DNA from: Platanthera guangdongensis
Lineage: Eukaryota; Streptophyta; Magnoliopsida; Asparagales; Orchidaceae
Direction of reading: 5' to 3'
NCBI GenBank assembly: GCA_039583875.1
Contig: CM077162.1
Coordinates: 67,515,259 to 67,579,258 of the forward strand
DNA: 64,000 nt
Shown here in pieces: positions 20,767-30,735 of this stretch (its first letter is position 1; every line of letters starts with the position of its first letter). The position numbers and the translations under genes are program-made. A model generated the notes under the pieces. It searched no databases, was not told the origin of the DNA, and saw only the letters and a program-made list of their open reading frames with translations.

Positions 20767-22392
20767 TGTTGAAATTTGTGAAGTGGAAGTGGGTGACGGG
20801 ACAGGCCGCGCGGCCTGTGCGGACAGCTTTGGCGGACTGGGCGGACTGGGCGGACTGAGGTTGCGGCCTGGTGGAAAGTCTGGTGGAAGCCGGCTGTGTT
20901 CTGAGCGGGTTGTTGCATGGAGTCCGCGGTTTGGTGCGGCCTGGTATCTGCGGATAGAGAGGCTTGCGGACTGGTGCTTTGCTCAGTGGTCGCGGGTGCA
21001 AGTTTGCGCTGTTGGCGGGTTGGTTCGAGTTCGCGGGAAGCCTTGCGGACTGGTGTGTCCGCGGTTGGGGCTGTTGCGGACTGGGCCTTGAGCTTGGCTG
21101 AGGCCTTGTCGAGCTCAGGTGTTACAGCAGGTCTTGCTGTGGAGACCGGTTGGCGGACTGTTGTTTGGAGTCCGGCTTGGTGCTACTGCGTTGGACAAGT
21201 GCGAGGAGCTCGCGGACTGGTTGCGGTCTGTGCTAGGGTGTTTGGCGGACGGGACTTTGTGTCCGCCATGCTCGCACTGGCCCTTGATGGTTTTGGACTT
21301 GGTCACACTTGGTGTCAAGTTCATGGTGTCCGCCGTATCCGCCAAGTCCGCTGTGACCGGGCGGACTGTTGCAGTTTGCCTTTGGTCGTGGACTTGTGGC
21401 GGATTGAGGTATGGGTCTTGCGGACTGCCTCGGGTTGGTGCGGACTGCCATTGAAGAGGGTGCTGTCCTGAAGCAGTTGGAGCTTTGCGGGCTGGTGCCT
21501 TGTCCGCTTAGCTTGGGCGGACTGGAGAGGGTTCGTCATTGGTTGCCTTGCTCCTGGCGGTTTCCCTTGGTGACTGGCTAAGTCCTCGCGGACTGAGCGG
21601 ACAGTCGGTTTGTGTTCGCGCGGGCTGGGGCGGTGTCGCTATCCCATGAGCGGTGACCACACTCCTCACCTGGCCTATAAATAGGACCCCCCTGGCACAT
21701 CTACAAAAAAACCTGAGTAACGTGAGTGAACAGTAAATTGGGTTGGGCGAGTGCTGCGGTCTGTGTTTTCCAGTCCGCGCGGATTGTTTCAGGCTGACGG
21801 TTTGCTGTGTGCAGGTCGCGCGGATTACTTCAAGGAGCCAGGAGTTTGGCTGTGACTTCGGTCAGTGCTTGGAAGTGTGCGGTCTCTGCGGACTCAGCAG
21901 GAGGTCGCTCTGCAGCTTGTCAGTTCTGTTTCAACTTTCCCAGCTTCAATAACCTGTCCGCCGGCTTCAGGCGGGTAGGGGAGTTCCTCAGTTCGGGTTC
22001 AGCAGGAGGCGAATAACGGTCTGTCCGCGCGGCCTCGCGGTCTCGGCGGACTCCGTGGTATTCGGCGGATTGCAGCATAGCTTGGGCGAGCTCAGCGGTC
22101 TCGGCGGTCTCGGCGACCTCGCGGTCTCGGCGGACTGGAGTGCTGTCCGCCCGGCTTGTTTTTGGTTCTTTCTGTTTACAGCTGTAATACTAGCGAAATC
22201 ATGTCTCGCTATGTATGCCTCGGATTGTAATGAAGTGAATGCATAATAAGATCTTCTTGTGCTTCCATTGTTTTGTTGGGTGCAACCTCTAGTCCTTGGG
22301 TTTCCGCAGGTTCAGCGTGCGAACTGGGTAGTTCCGAAGATATTAATTTGGTGTTTGGGCTATCTTGCTGACCACGTTGAGAAAATTTAACA
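20767..22392 (+). repeat. COP-1 5' LTR (1626 bp)
   Basis: TGTTGAAATTTGTGAAG ... AAATTTAACA. U3 (to about 21670) is GC-rich and carries about fifteen GCGGACTG-type motifs. TATAAATA is at 21676-21683. U5 has GCGGTCTCG repeats near 22100-22135. Confidence 0.95.
21676..21683 (+). promoter_or_regulatory. COP-1 5' LTR TATA box
   Basis: TATAAATA within GGCCTATAAATAGGACCC, about 910 bp into the LTR. The GCGGACTG motif cluster is directly upstream. The same box is at 27524-27531 in the 3' LTR. Confidence 0.7.
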
Positions 22393-22408
22393 TGGTATCA
22401 GAGCCAGG
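22393..22408 (+). other. COP-1 primer-binding site
   Basis: TGGTATCAGAGCCAGG starts immediately after the LTR and is complementary to initiator-Met tRNA. Confidence 0.95.
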
Positions 22409-22468
22409 TTTCTGAGGTTGGAGGTTCAGTTGCGTGAGCAGAGGTCAGCCAATGTTGTTACTCAGTGA

Positions 22469-25400
22469 TTGAGTGGTGATCAACCTGTGTTGTTGCTCGG
22501 TGCTGCTGAAGGGTACCAACAGGTGGTTGCAATGGAAGGAAGCTTAGCAAGAGGTCTGGGCATTGAACTCTTAACGCCGACTAACTATAAAAAGTGGAAG
22601 TCGTGCATGAAGAGTTATCTTCTAGGCGAGGAGCTGTGGGAAGTTGTCGGTGGAGACGACAGACAGGAAGTAACTGCTGCTTTCGGTACTGCTGAACAGG
22701 TGAGGCTCTGGAGAAGAACTAATGCTAGGGCAGAGTTCGTTCTGAAGAGAGCTGTCTCTCCGGAACTGTTTGATCACATCATTGGGTGTGAGTCGGCTGC
22801 TGATATTTGGACAACCATTGATGAGTTGTTCAATAGGAAGAATGTGGCGCGGCTTTAGTTCCTGGAGAATGAGTTGGCCAGGGCAACTCAGGGAGACCTT
22901 TCCATCTCCAGGTACTTCTTAAAGATGAAGAGCTTGTGTGCTGAGCTGTCGGCACTGGATCCTGATGAGCCTATCTCTGAGGCAAAGATGAAAAGGCACA
23001 TTTTCCGCGGCTTGCGGAAGGAGTATGTGGCCTTTGTTACGTCTGTTCAAGGGTGGGCTACTCAGCCGTCTCTGCTGGAGCTCGAGAATCTGCTTGCCTC
23101 GCAGGAGAGCTTAGCAAGGCAGATGGCTGGAGTGAATCTGAATCAGGAAGGCAGCGAGGCTCTCTTCTCAGGCAAGAAGAAGGGATGGGAAGGGAAGAAG
23201 AAGAAGAAGGTGCAGGCCGCTGTTGAGAAGGAGACTTCAACTTCATATCCGCCGGAGAGGAGCAATGCTCCTAAGGACTGGAAGAAGAATCTGAAGTGCT
23301 ACCGGTGTCATCAGCGAGGGCACTTCAAGCGGGACTGCAAGGTCAAACTGCAGCCTGGGCATGCTGCGGAAAAGGAGGAAGCTTGCTCGCGAAGTGAAGA
23401 AGCAGAATGGGGAGGAGCTTTCATGACGGGCACTTGTGTCCGTGCCTTATCTGCTGAGGACTTCAACAGCGAGTGGATCATCGACTCCGGGTGTGGTCAT
23501 CACCTCACCGGAGACAAGTCGAAGTTCACCTCCATGCAGGCTTACTCAGGTAATGAAGCTATTATCACTGCTGATAATACTGTTTATGCAGTAGAGAAGG
23601 AGGGGGTCGTGTCTTTGGGTAGTGATCAGGGGCCACTCACGTTAAGGAGTGTGTATCACGTGCCGGGCATGAAGAAGAACCTCTTCTCGGTGACCAACGC
23701 GGTGGACGCTGGGTATCACGTTCTGTTTGGGCCAACAGACGTGAGGTTCCTTCGCAACGTATCAGCGGTAAAGGCTGATGTTGCTCATGTTGGGAGGAGG
23801 GTGAAGAACTTGTTTGTTCTTTCCACCAGTGCCTATGTTGATAAGATGAGGGCCAATGATAGTGCGGCTATCTGGCATGAGAGGCTGGGGCATGTTGGCA
23901 TGGACAAGCTAAAGGCAATGGCGAGTAGAAGTCTGGTGAGGGGGTTGCCGATGTTGTCCTCCTTTGGTGATGGGCATGTTTGTGCGGGCTGTCAATACGG
24001 TAAGGCACATCGCCTTCCGTTTGATAAATCTCAAACAAGGAGCAAGAAACCATTGGAGTGTATTCATGGCGACCTGATGGGACCGACTGTTACTGCCAGC
24101 CTTGGTGGAAGCAAATACATGCTTGTCTTGGTTGATGACTACTCAAGGCATACTTGGGTGTACTTCTTAAAGGAGAAGTCGGATGCCTTTCGTTTGTTCG
24201 TGGAGTTCAAGGAGTTGGTAGAAGGCCGGCTTGGCTTGCGGATTAAGAAGTTTCGAACTGATAATGGGGGAGAGTTTGTCTCTTCCGAGTTTTCTAACTT
24301 CTGCAGGAAGCACGGGATCCAACGGGAGCTTACATGTGCTCACACTCCACAACAAAATGGGGTAGCGGAGCGGAAGATCCGTCATTTGACGGAAACCTGC
24401 AAATGCTGGCTGCATGCGAAAGATATCCCGAGGTCCTTTTGGGCGGAGGGAATGTCTTGTGCTGCATATGTTATCAACCGGATGCCACTCAGCCCTATCA
24501 GCATGAAGACGACCATTGAGCTGTTGCTGAAGGAGAAGCCGAGTGTTGGACACCTTCGGGTGTTCGGTTCAACTTGCTACGTGCATGTCCCGGATGCTTC
24601 ACGGACAAAGCTGGATGCGAAGGCAAGGAAACTTGTCTTTGTTGGCTATGATGAGCGGAAGAAGGGATGGAAGTGCATGGACCCTGTGACGAAGAAGTTC
24701 GTGGTGTCAAGAGACGTTGTCTTTGACGAGCTGACGTCATATGGAGGTGGCTCGGTGGAGCCTACCGGAAGTAGCAAGGTTGAGGAAGCACCGGTGGAGG
24801 CTGCTGAAGGCTTGGAAGAGGAGCTTGCTGTTTCACCAGCAGCTCCTGTTGCTTCGAACTCCGAGGCTGAGCCTTCTGGCTCAGGAAGCAGGGGGAGCAC
24901 TGCTCAATGCTTGCCCCAGGTAGGAGTGGAGCCTGAAGAAGCAACGGAAGCCGTGAGCAAGGAGCCGTGTCTTCGGAGATCGAAGAGGGTGGTTAAGCCA
25001 CCGGCTCGGTACTGTGATGGGAATGCAGTGAGCTTTGTCTCCTGCTTCTTTGCAGGTCCTCTGGATGAGCGAGAGCCTGCAAACTTCAACGAGGCCACTG
25101 GAGTGAAGGAGTGGGAAGGTGCCATGAAGGAAGAGATTGATGCTCTGAAGAAGAATGAAACCTGGGACCTTGTGCCCAAGGTTGATGGCGTTACTCCGGT
25201 TACTTGCAAGTGGGTGTATAAGTTGAAGAAGAAGGCTGATGGGAGCATTGATCGTTTCAAGGCTCGCCTGGTCGCTAGAGGATTCTCACAGCAGTATGGA
25301 GAAGACTATGAGGAGACATTCAGTCCAGTTGCGAAGATGACGTCTGTAAGAGTGGTGATCGCCTTGGCTGCTAGCAAAGGATGGAGGTTGTGGCAACTCG

Positions 25401-26620
25401 ATGTGAAGAATGCCTTTCTTTACAGAGAGATTGACAAGGACATCTTCATGGATCAGCCGCTTGGTTTCGTCTCTGAGAAGCATCCGGACTATGTCTGCAA
25501 ACTCAGGAAGGCTCTCTATGGGTTGAAGCAAGCTCCTCGAGCTTGGTATGAGAAGATTGCAGAGTACCTGCAGTTCTGTGGATACCTGGCTTCTAACTCG
25601 GATTCAAGCTTGTTCATCAAGAAGAAGGGAGAGCTAAGAGTCTTGGTCCTGCTGTATGTGGATGATATGATCATCACAGGGAACTCGGAGGAGGAAGTAG
25701 CAAGGCTCAGGGGAGAGCTTGCTATACGCTTCGAGATGAAAGACTTGGGAGAGTTGCATCACTTTCTTGGTCTGGAAGTGGAGAGGAAGGAGTGCGGGAT
25801 TCTCATTAGCCAGAAAGGGTATGCTGATCGTATTGTGAAGCGGTTTGGCATGGGCGAAGGGAAGAAGTGCTCTACTCCACTGGAATCTGGGCTAAAGCTT
25901 CGACGAGATGAGGGAAGGGTGCTTAATGATCCCTTGGTGTTCAGGGCTCTTGTTGGGAGCTTGATCTATCTGACGATTACAAGGCCGGATATAGCTTATG
26001 CTGTTGGCCGAGTAAGTCGGTATATGGCTGAACCAAGGCAATCTCATCTAGTGGCGGCGAAGGGAATTCTGAAGTATGTCAAGGTGACTTCTGAGATGGG
26101 ACTCCTCTATGGAAGGGATGCGGAGTTTGCGTTGCTCGGGTACACGGATGCTGACTATGGCGGTGATTCAGATGATCGAAGGTCTACTTCAGGTTATGTG
26201 TTCACTTGCGGTTCAGCTAGCATCTCGTGGTGTAGCAAGAAGCAGGACTCGGTGTCGGTTTCAACCACGGAGGCGGAGTATAAGGCTTCGGCCTTGGCTG
26301 CTCGGGAAGCCGTTTGGTTGAGGAGGCTCATAGAGGATGTTCATGAAGAACTGCAAGGGCCTACTTTACTCCGGGGTGACAATGAGAGTGCTCTCAAACT
26401 GGTAAACAATCCAGTGTGTCACGCTAGGACCAAGCATATAGAGATTGATCACCACTTCATCCGGGAGAAGGTGTTGGAGGGGTCTCTGCTGGTCGGGCAT
26501 GTTCGGAGTGAAGATAATCTTGCTGACATCTTCACGAAGCCGCTGTCGAAGGGGCCCTTTGAACGCTTGCGCAGCTTGCTGGGCTTGGTCACCACTTCTC
26601 ACTTCAAGGGGGAGTGTTGA
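22469..26620 (+). pseudogene. COP-1 Gag-Pol polyprotein with one in-frame TAG
   Basis: One 1384-codon frame encodes all functions. Residue numbers count through the stop: copia Gag domain (~25-250), CCHC knuckle CYRCHQRGHFKRDC (~276), protease WIIDSGCGHHLTGD (~338), GAG-pre-integrase WHERLGHVGMDKL (~468), integrase with HGDLMGP (~533), RTDNGGEF (~596) and NGVAERK (~630), RT with QLDVKNAFL (~977) and YVDDMI (~1063), RNase H with TDADYGGD (~1226), TTEAEYKA and DNESALKL (~1305). The sole defect is TAG at 22856-22858 in Gag (RL-stop-FLENELA). COP-2 has CAG there, so this is a CAG-to-TAG change. The start at 22469 is 60 bp past the PBS; 22532 is an alternative. All catalytic motifs look intact, so one base separates it from an open frame. 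Confidence 0.93.
26605..26614 (+). other. COP-1 polypurine tract
   Basis: AAGGGGGAG-type tract immediately before the 3' LTR. It overlaps the last codons of pol, whose frame ends at 26620 just inside the LTR. Confidence 0.88.
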
Positions 26621-28240
26621 AATTTGTGAAGTGGAAGTGGGTGACGGGACAGGCCGCGCGGCCTGTGCGGACAGCTTTGGCGGACTGGGCGGACTGTGCG
26701 GACTGAGGTTGCGGCCTGGTGGAAAGTCTGGTGGAAGCCGGCTGTGTTCTGAGCGGGTTGTTGCATGGAGTCCGCGGTTTGGTGCGGCCTGGTATCTGCG
26801 GATAGAGAGGCTTGCGGACTGGTGCTTTGCTCAGTGGTCGCGGGTGCAAGTTTGCGCTGTTGGCGGGTTGGTTCGAGTTCGCGGGAAGCCTTGCGGACTG
26901 GTGTGTCCGCGGTTGGGGCTGTTGCGGACTGGGCCTTGAGCTTGGCTGAGGCCTTGTCGAGCTCAGGTGTTACAGCAGGTCTTGCTGTGGAGACCGGTTG
27001 GCGGACTGTTGTTTGGAGTTCGGCTTGGTGCTACTGCGTTGGACAAGTGCGAGGAGCTCGCGGACTGGTTGCGGTCTGTGCTAGGGTGTTTGGCGGACGG
27101 GACTTTGTGTCCGCCATGCTCGCACTGGCCCTTGATGGTTTTGGACTTGGTCACACTTGGTGTCAAGTTCAGGGTGTCCGCCGTATCCGCCAAGTCCGCT
27201 GTGACCGGGCGGACTGTTGCAGTTTGCCTTTGGTCGTGGACTTGTGGCGGATTGAGGTATGGGTCTTGCGGACTGCCTCGGGTTGGTGCGGACTGCCATT
27301 GAAGAGGGTGCTGTCCTGAAGCAGTTGGAGCTTTGCGGGCTGGTGCCTTGTCCGCTTAGCTTGGGCGGACTGGAGAGGGTTCGTCATTGGTTGCCTTGCT
27401 CCTGGCGGTTTCCCTTGGTGACTGGCTAAGTCCTCGCGGACTGAGCAGACAGTCGGTTTGTGTTCGCGCGGGCTGGGGCGGTGTCGCTATCCCATGGGCG
27501 GTGACCACACTCCTCACCTGGCCTATAAATAGGACCCCCCTGGCACATCTACAAAAAAACCTGAGTAACGTGAGTGAACAGTAAATTGGGTTGGGCGAGT
27601 GCTGCGGTCTGTGTTTTCCAGTCCGCGCGGATTGTTTCAGGCTGACGGTTTGCTGTGTGCAGGTCGCGCGGATTACTTCAAGGAGCCAGGAGTTTGGCTG
27701 TGACTTCGGTCAGTGCTTGGAAGTGTGCGGTCTCTGCGGACTCAGCAGGAGGTCGCTCTGCGGCTTGTCAGTTCTGTTTCAACTTTCCCAGCTTCAATAA
27801 CCTGTCCGCCGGCTTCAGGCGGGTAGGGGAGTTCCTCAGTTCGGGTTCAGCAGGAGGCGAATAACGGTCTGTCCGCGCGGCCTCGCGGTCTCGGCGGACT
27901 CCGTGGTATTCGGCGGATTGCAGCATAGCTTGGGCGAGCTCAGCGGTCTCGGCGGTCTCGGCGACCTCGCGGTCTCGGCGGACTGGAGTGCTGTCCGCCC
28001 GGCTTGTTTTTGGTTCTTTCTGTTTACAGCTGTAATACTAGCGAAATCATGTCTCGCTATGTATGCCTCGGATTGTAATGAAGTGAATGCATAATAAGAT
28101 CTTCTTGTGCTTCCATTGTTTTGTTGGGTGCAACCTCTAGTTCTTGGGTTTCCGCAGGTTCAGCGTGCGAACTGGGTAGTTCCGAAGATATTAATTTGGT
28201 GTTTGGGCTATCTTGCTGACCACGTTGAGAAAATTTAACA
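26615..28240 (+). repeat. COP-1 3' LTR (1626 bp)
   Basis: Same length as the 5' LTR with about seven substitutions noted by eye. It ends AAATTTAACA, followed by the second GTCCC. Confidence 0.95.
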
Positions 28241-28245
28241 GTCCC
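28241..28245. repeat. COP-1 target-site duplication, right
   Basis: GTCCC, identical to 20762-20766. Copy B pol resumes directly after it. Confidence 0.95.
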
Positions 28246-28690
28246 CAGCACCGAGACTAGGCAAGCAAAACAATCAGAACTGAATAACCTCTGAGCACAT
28301 ACCGCAGAAATCGCCGGAGAGGCCTGGCGCGGATCGCCATAAATACTCCCAGGCTGACCGTTGTCCTTCTTGAAATCCAAGCGCTTACTCCTGCACTGGA
28401 TCACTGCATCGTATCTGGACAACCAATCCATACCAAGAATGACGTCGAAATCTTCCAAATCTATAACCTTCAGATCTGTCTTGGCTGGGAAATCCCCCAA
28501 CATAATAGGACAATCCAGAATGCCCTGATCTGATATCACGGAATCACCCGAAGGGAATTTGACGCAAAAGGCATCACCGACACGATCAAGAATCAGCTGG
28601 CACCGCTCTACAAAGGCCCTAGCCACAAATGAGTGGGAGCACCTGAGTCAAAGAGAACGCTCGCCCAACGGTTCTTTACCTTAAAACTAC
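28246..28690 (-). pseudogene. Copy B protease exon (pol N-terminus)
   Basis: Gypsy protease region cut off from RT by COP-1. From the candidate acceptor at 28691 the frame reads SFKVKNRWASVLFDSG (catalytic DSG), then loses one base within the following Gly-Ala-Thr-His motif and continues in another frame as ARAFVERCQLILD...DVILGMDWLSRYD. An apparent C-terminal extension to 28057 is antisense COP-1 LTR sequence, not protease. Copy C has the same region with the frame intact but a TAG upstream. Joined to the RT part (17856-20761) this would be one pol. Confidence 0.85.
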
Positions 28691-28786
28691 CTATATAAAT
28701 ATAAACGGGGAAATTGCACAATCAATAAAGAAAACAAAAGCCAAACTAATCTGCAATGGAAGTAAAAGACAAGCGAGAAGGTTTAC
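28691..28786 (-). other. Candidate 96-nt intron at copy B Gag-Pol boundary
   Basis: Minus-strand donor CAG/GTAAAC after Gag QVIS, a T-rich body, and acceptor TTTATATAG. Removing it joins phase 1 of a Gly codon (ISG) to SFKVKNRW and then the protease DSG, in frame. The length and U-richness suit plant introns. CHR-E has a candidate intron at the equivalent codon. Confidence 0.5.
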
Positions 28787-30020
28787 CTGAAATGACTTGC
28801 GTCGAAGTTTGAGCCTCCGCTGCAGATATCACGTTCAGCTTCCCTTTGCCTCTATCCATAGACTGAGGCGGTGGCAATGCCTGAAGAGGAACTGGTCGGT
28901 GCACGGACTGGAGCTGCGGGCATCGGGCCTTGGTATGACCTTTCTGTCCGCACTGATAGCAGACCTTATCCTTCAACCAACAACGGGAAACCTCATGCCC
29001 CTGTTTCTTGCACAGAGTACACACCACATTCTGCCTGGGAGCACCATGAATAGTATGCACTTGCTCCTTCTGCGCCGCCGCCCTCTTGAAACATCTCTCA
29101 GTAGGATGGCCCGACCGGCCACAAAAACTACAAACCTCCTTGCTCCTCTTCCCCGAAGGAGCACCAGGCACTTGGGGGCTCTTTGCTTCAACAACTTTCC
29201 TCTTCTCATTCCTCGCCTGCTGACCTCTATGCTTCGCGTTTTCGATGGCCTCTACCTTCAAAGCGGCCTCCACTGCCCCAGCATAACTCACCTCTCCATG
29301 AGCCACCGCTAGCTGCTGTACATCGCTCCGCAGGCCACCGAGGAAACGCTTCTCTCTATCCTCCTCTGAGCTCACCAAACTAGGGGCAAAGCGACTGAGT
29401 TTGCTAAACTCAATCTCATACTCGCTGACTGAGAGCTGCCTCTGCTTCAGATGCAAGAAGTCATTCATCAGCCTGTCTCGCTCCACTGATGGTAGAAATT
29501 TCCGCATCAAGATCTCCTTGAAGGAAGCCCAAGTGCTTCCTCCTACCATTCCCTCCTTCTCCCTCATCCACCAGCTCTTCGCTAACCCCTTCAGCTGATA
29601 GGCGGCCAACATCACCTTCTGATCCTCAGACACTCCAGAGTAGTGAAACATTTCTTCTATGGTAATCAACCAGTCATCCAATATCATGAAGTCCGCCTTA
29701 CCATCGTAGGTAGGGGGTCGCAGTCGCTGGAACTAAGTGATGAAAGCCATCTCCGGGGGCACCACCACTGGAGGCACCAAAGGCGCTGGGGGTGCAGGAG
29801 GTGCGGGAACAGCTAAACCCGCAGCAGGATCCTGCGCTCTCGGGGCTAGTCCTGCCACTACAGATATGAGGGACTGGATCTGAGACTGAACGTCCACCAT
29901 CTGCCTCGATAGAGACTCATTGCTCTTCCTCAGACTTTCCATAACTGTACCGCTTTGAGCACCAGAAGACTCACCCTCAGATTGGGGAGTCGATCTCGCC
30001 ACCCTACGCTTAGGCTCCAT
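28746..30020 (-). pseudogene. Copy B Gag with one TAG
   Basis: Chromovirus Gag from ATG 30020 (MEPKRRVARSTPQSEG). A TAG at 29735-29733 (FIT-stop-FQRL) replaces the CAG codon of copy C. The frame then stays open from MILDDWLITIEEMFHYSG through WWMREKEGM, FLGGLRSDVQ and three zinc knuckles (CSFCGRSGHPTERC, CTLCKKQGHEVSRC, CYQCGQKGHTKARC). It continues past the copy C stop, ending LSFTSIAD at 28746. Those last residues lie within the candidate intron and would be present only in unspliced Gag. About 425 codons; a single base change separates it from an open frame. Confidence 0.88.
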
Positions 30021-30717
30021 CCTAAAAAGATCAAACAAGCAATCATCAGAACCTAGTTCAACTACTAGGACAAAACAACAGGTACAGACAAACCTACATA
30101 AGTACTTGCTTTCACTGCCAACTTGCTCTGGGTTTTTTTTTATATATGTATATATATATTTTTATACAGAGGAAATAATGTCATGCTTAATCTAAGATGG
30201 TTCACCACCATCACACTAACTCTTGTGCCTATATCGAGAATGCATGAATTTATATTATTTTTGACTCAAAACCATGTGTGTACATATGTCATTCAGCAAG
30301 CCTTTAGCTTGGCACATTGTGCTTATGCAATGTTATGCTATGCATGATTGTGCTATGCATTCTAAAAAAGGCCCTAATGCATGTTATGAGCGGCGTACAC
30401 ATGAAAATGTTATGCATCCCATACTACATAACATTTTCATGCAACAAAAAAGAAAACATGCTTGTCGCATTCATGTGGTGAGGTTATGCATCACATACTA
30501 CATAACCATCACATGTTGCCTTCTATGGTGGATCCATATATAAACACATATTATGCATCCCATACTACATAATATGCCATGTATACTTCATGTTATGCTA
30601 TGAGTGTAGTGTTCGTGCTTTAGCCAAGACGTGCTGATGACATATCGGTGTGTGTATGACATGATGCTAAACTTCTAATAACTAAAAGGAAAGGTTGCCC
30701 GACAAATTGTCAAGCAA
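30021..30717 (-). other. Copy B leader between PBS and gag
   Basis: Untranslated leader with a TA microsatellite (about 30138-30163), the three common-loop hairpins (30400-30576) and a GC-poor stretch. It aligns along its length with 13893-14591, and no ORF is conserved. Confidence 0.7.
30400..30576 (-). other. Three common-loop hairpins in copy B leader
   Basis: Hairpin 1 (30400-30441): perfect 15-bp arms CATGAAAATGTTATG/CATAACATTTTCATG. Hairpin 2 (30472-30515): GGTTATG/CATAACC inner stem plus CATGTG/CACATG outer stem. Hairpin 3 (30547-30576): CATATTATG/CATAATATG. The 12-nt loop CATCCCATACTA is identical in 1 and 3 and differs by one base (CATCACATACTA) in 2. Every stem closes with TTATG/CATAA. 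Confidence 0.8.
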
Positions 30718-30733
30718 CCTCCCTCTGTTACCA
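30718..30733 (-). other. Copy B primer-binding site, mutated
   Basis: The minus strand reads TGGTAACAGAGGGAGG: the expected TGGTATCAGAG has T-to-A at its sixth base. It is otherwise placed as in copy C, 2 nt inside the LTR. Confidence 0.8.
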
Positions 30734-30735
30734 AC

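Larger units (their letters stand above)
20767..28240 (+). mobile_element. COP-1: full-length young Ty1/copia element
   Basis: 7474 bp with two 1626-bp LTRs differing at only about seven positions by eye (~0.4%), perfect 5-bp target duplications, a canonical PBS and PPT, and one continuous Gag-Pol frame interrupted by a single TAG. It sits inside copy B pol between protease and RT, in the opposite orientation. COP-2 (34422-38045) is an older relative. Recent insertion is inferred from LTR identity. Confidence 0.95.

Noticed and set aside
20756..22246. ORFs in the COP-1 and COP-2 LTRs (20917-21471, 26765-27319, 34777-35314)
   Set aside because: They reflect the GC-rich GCGGACTG repeats, appear on both strands, and are identical in the two LTRs only because the LTRs are identical.
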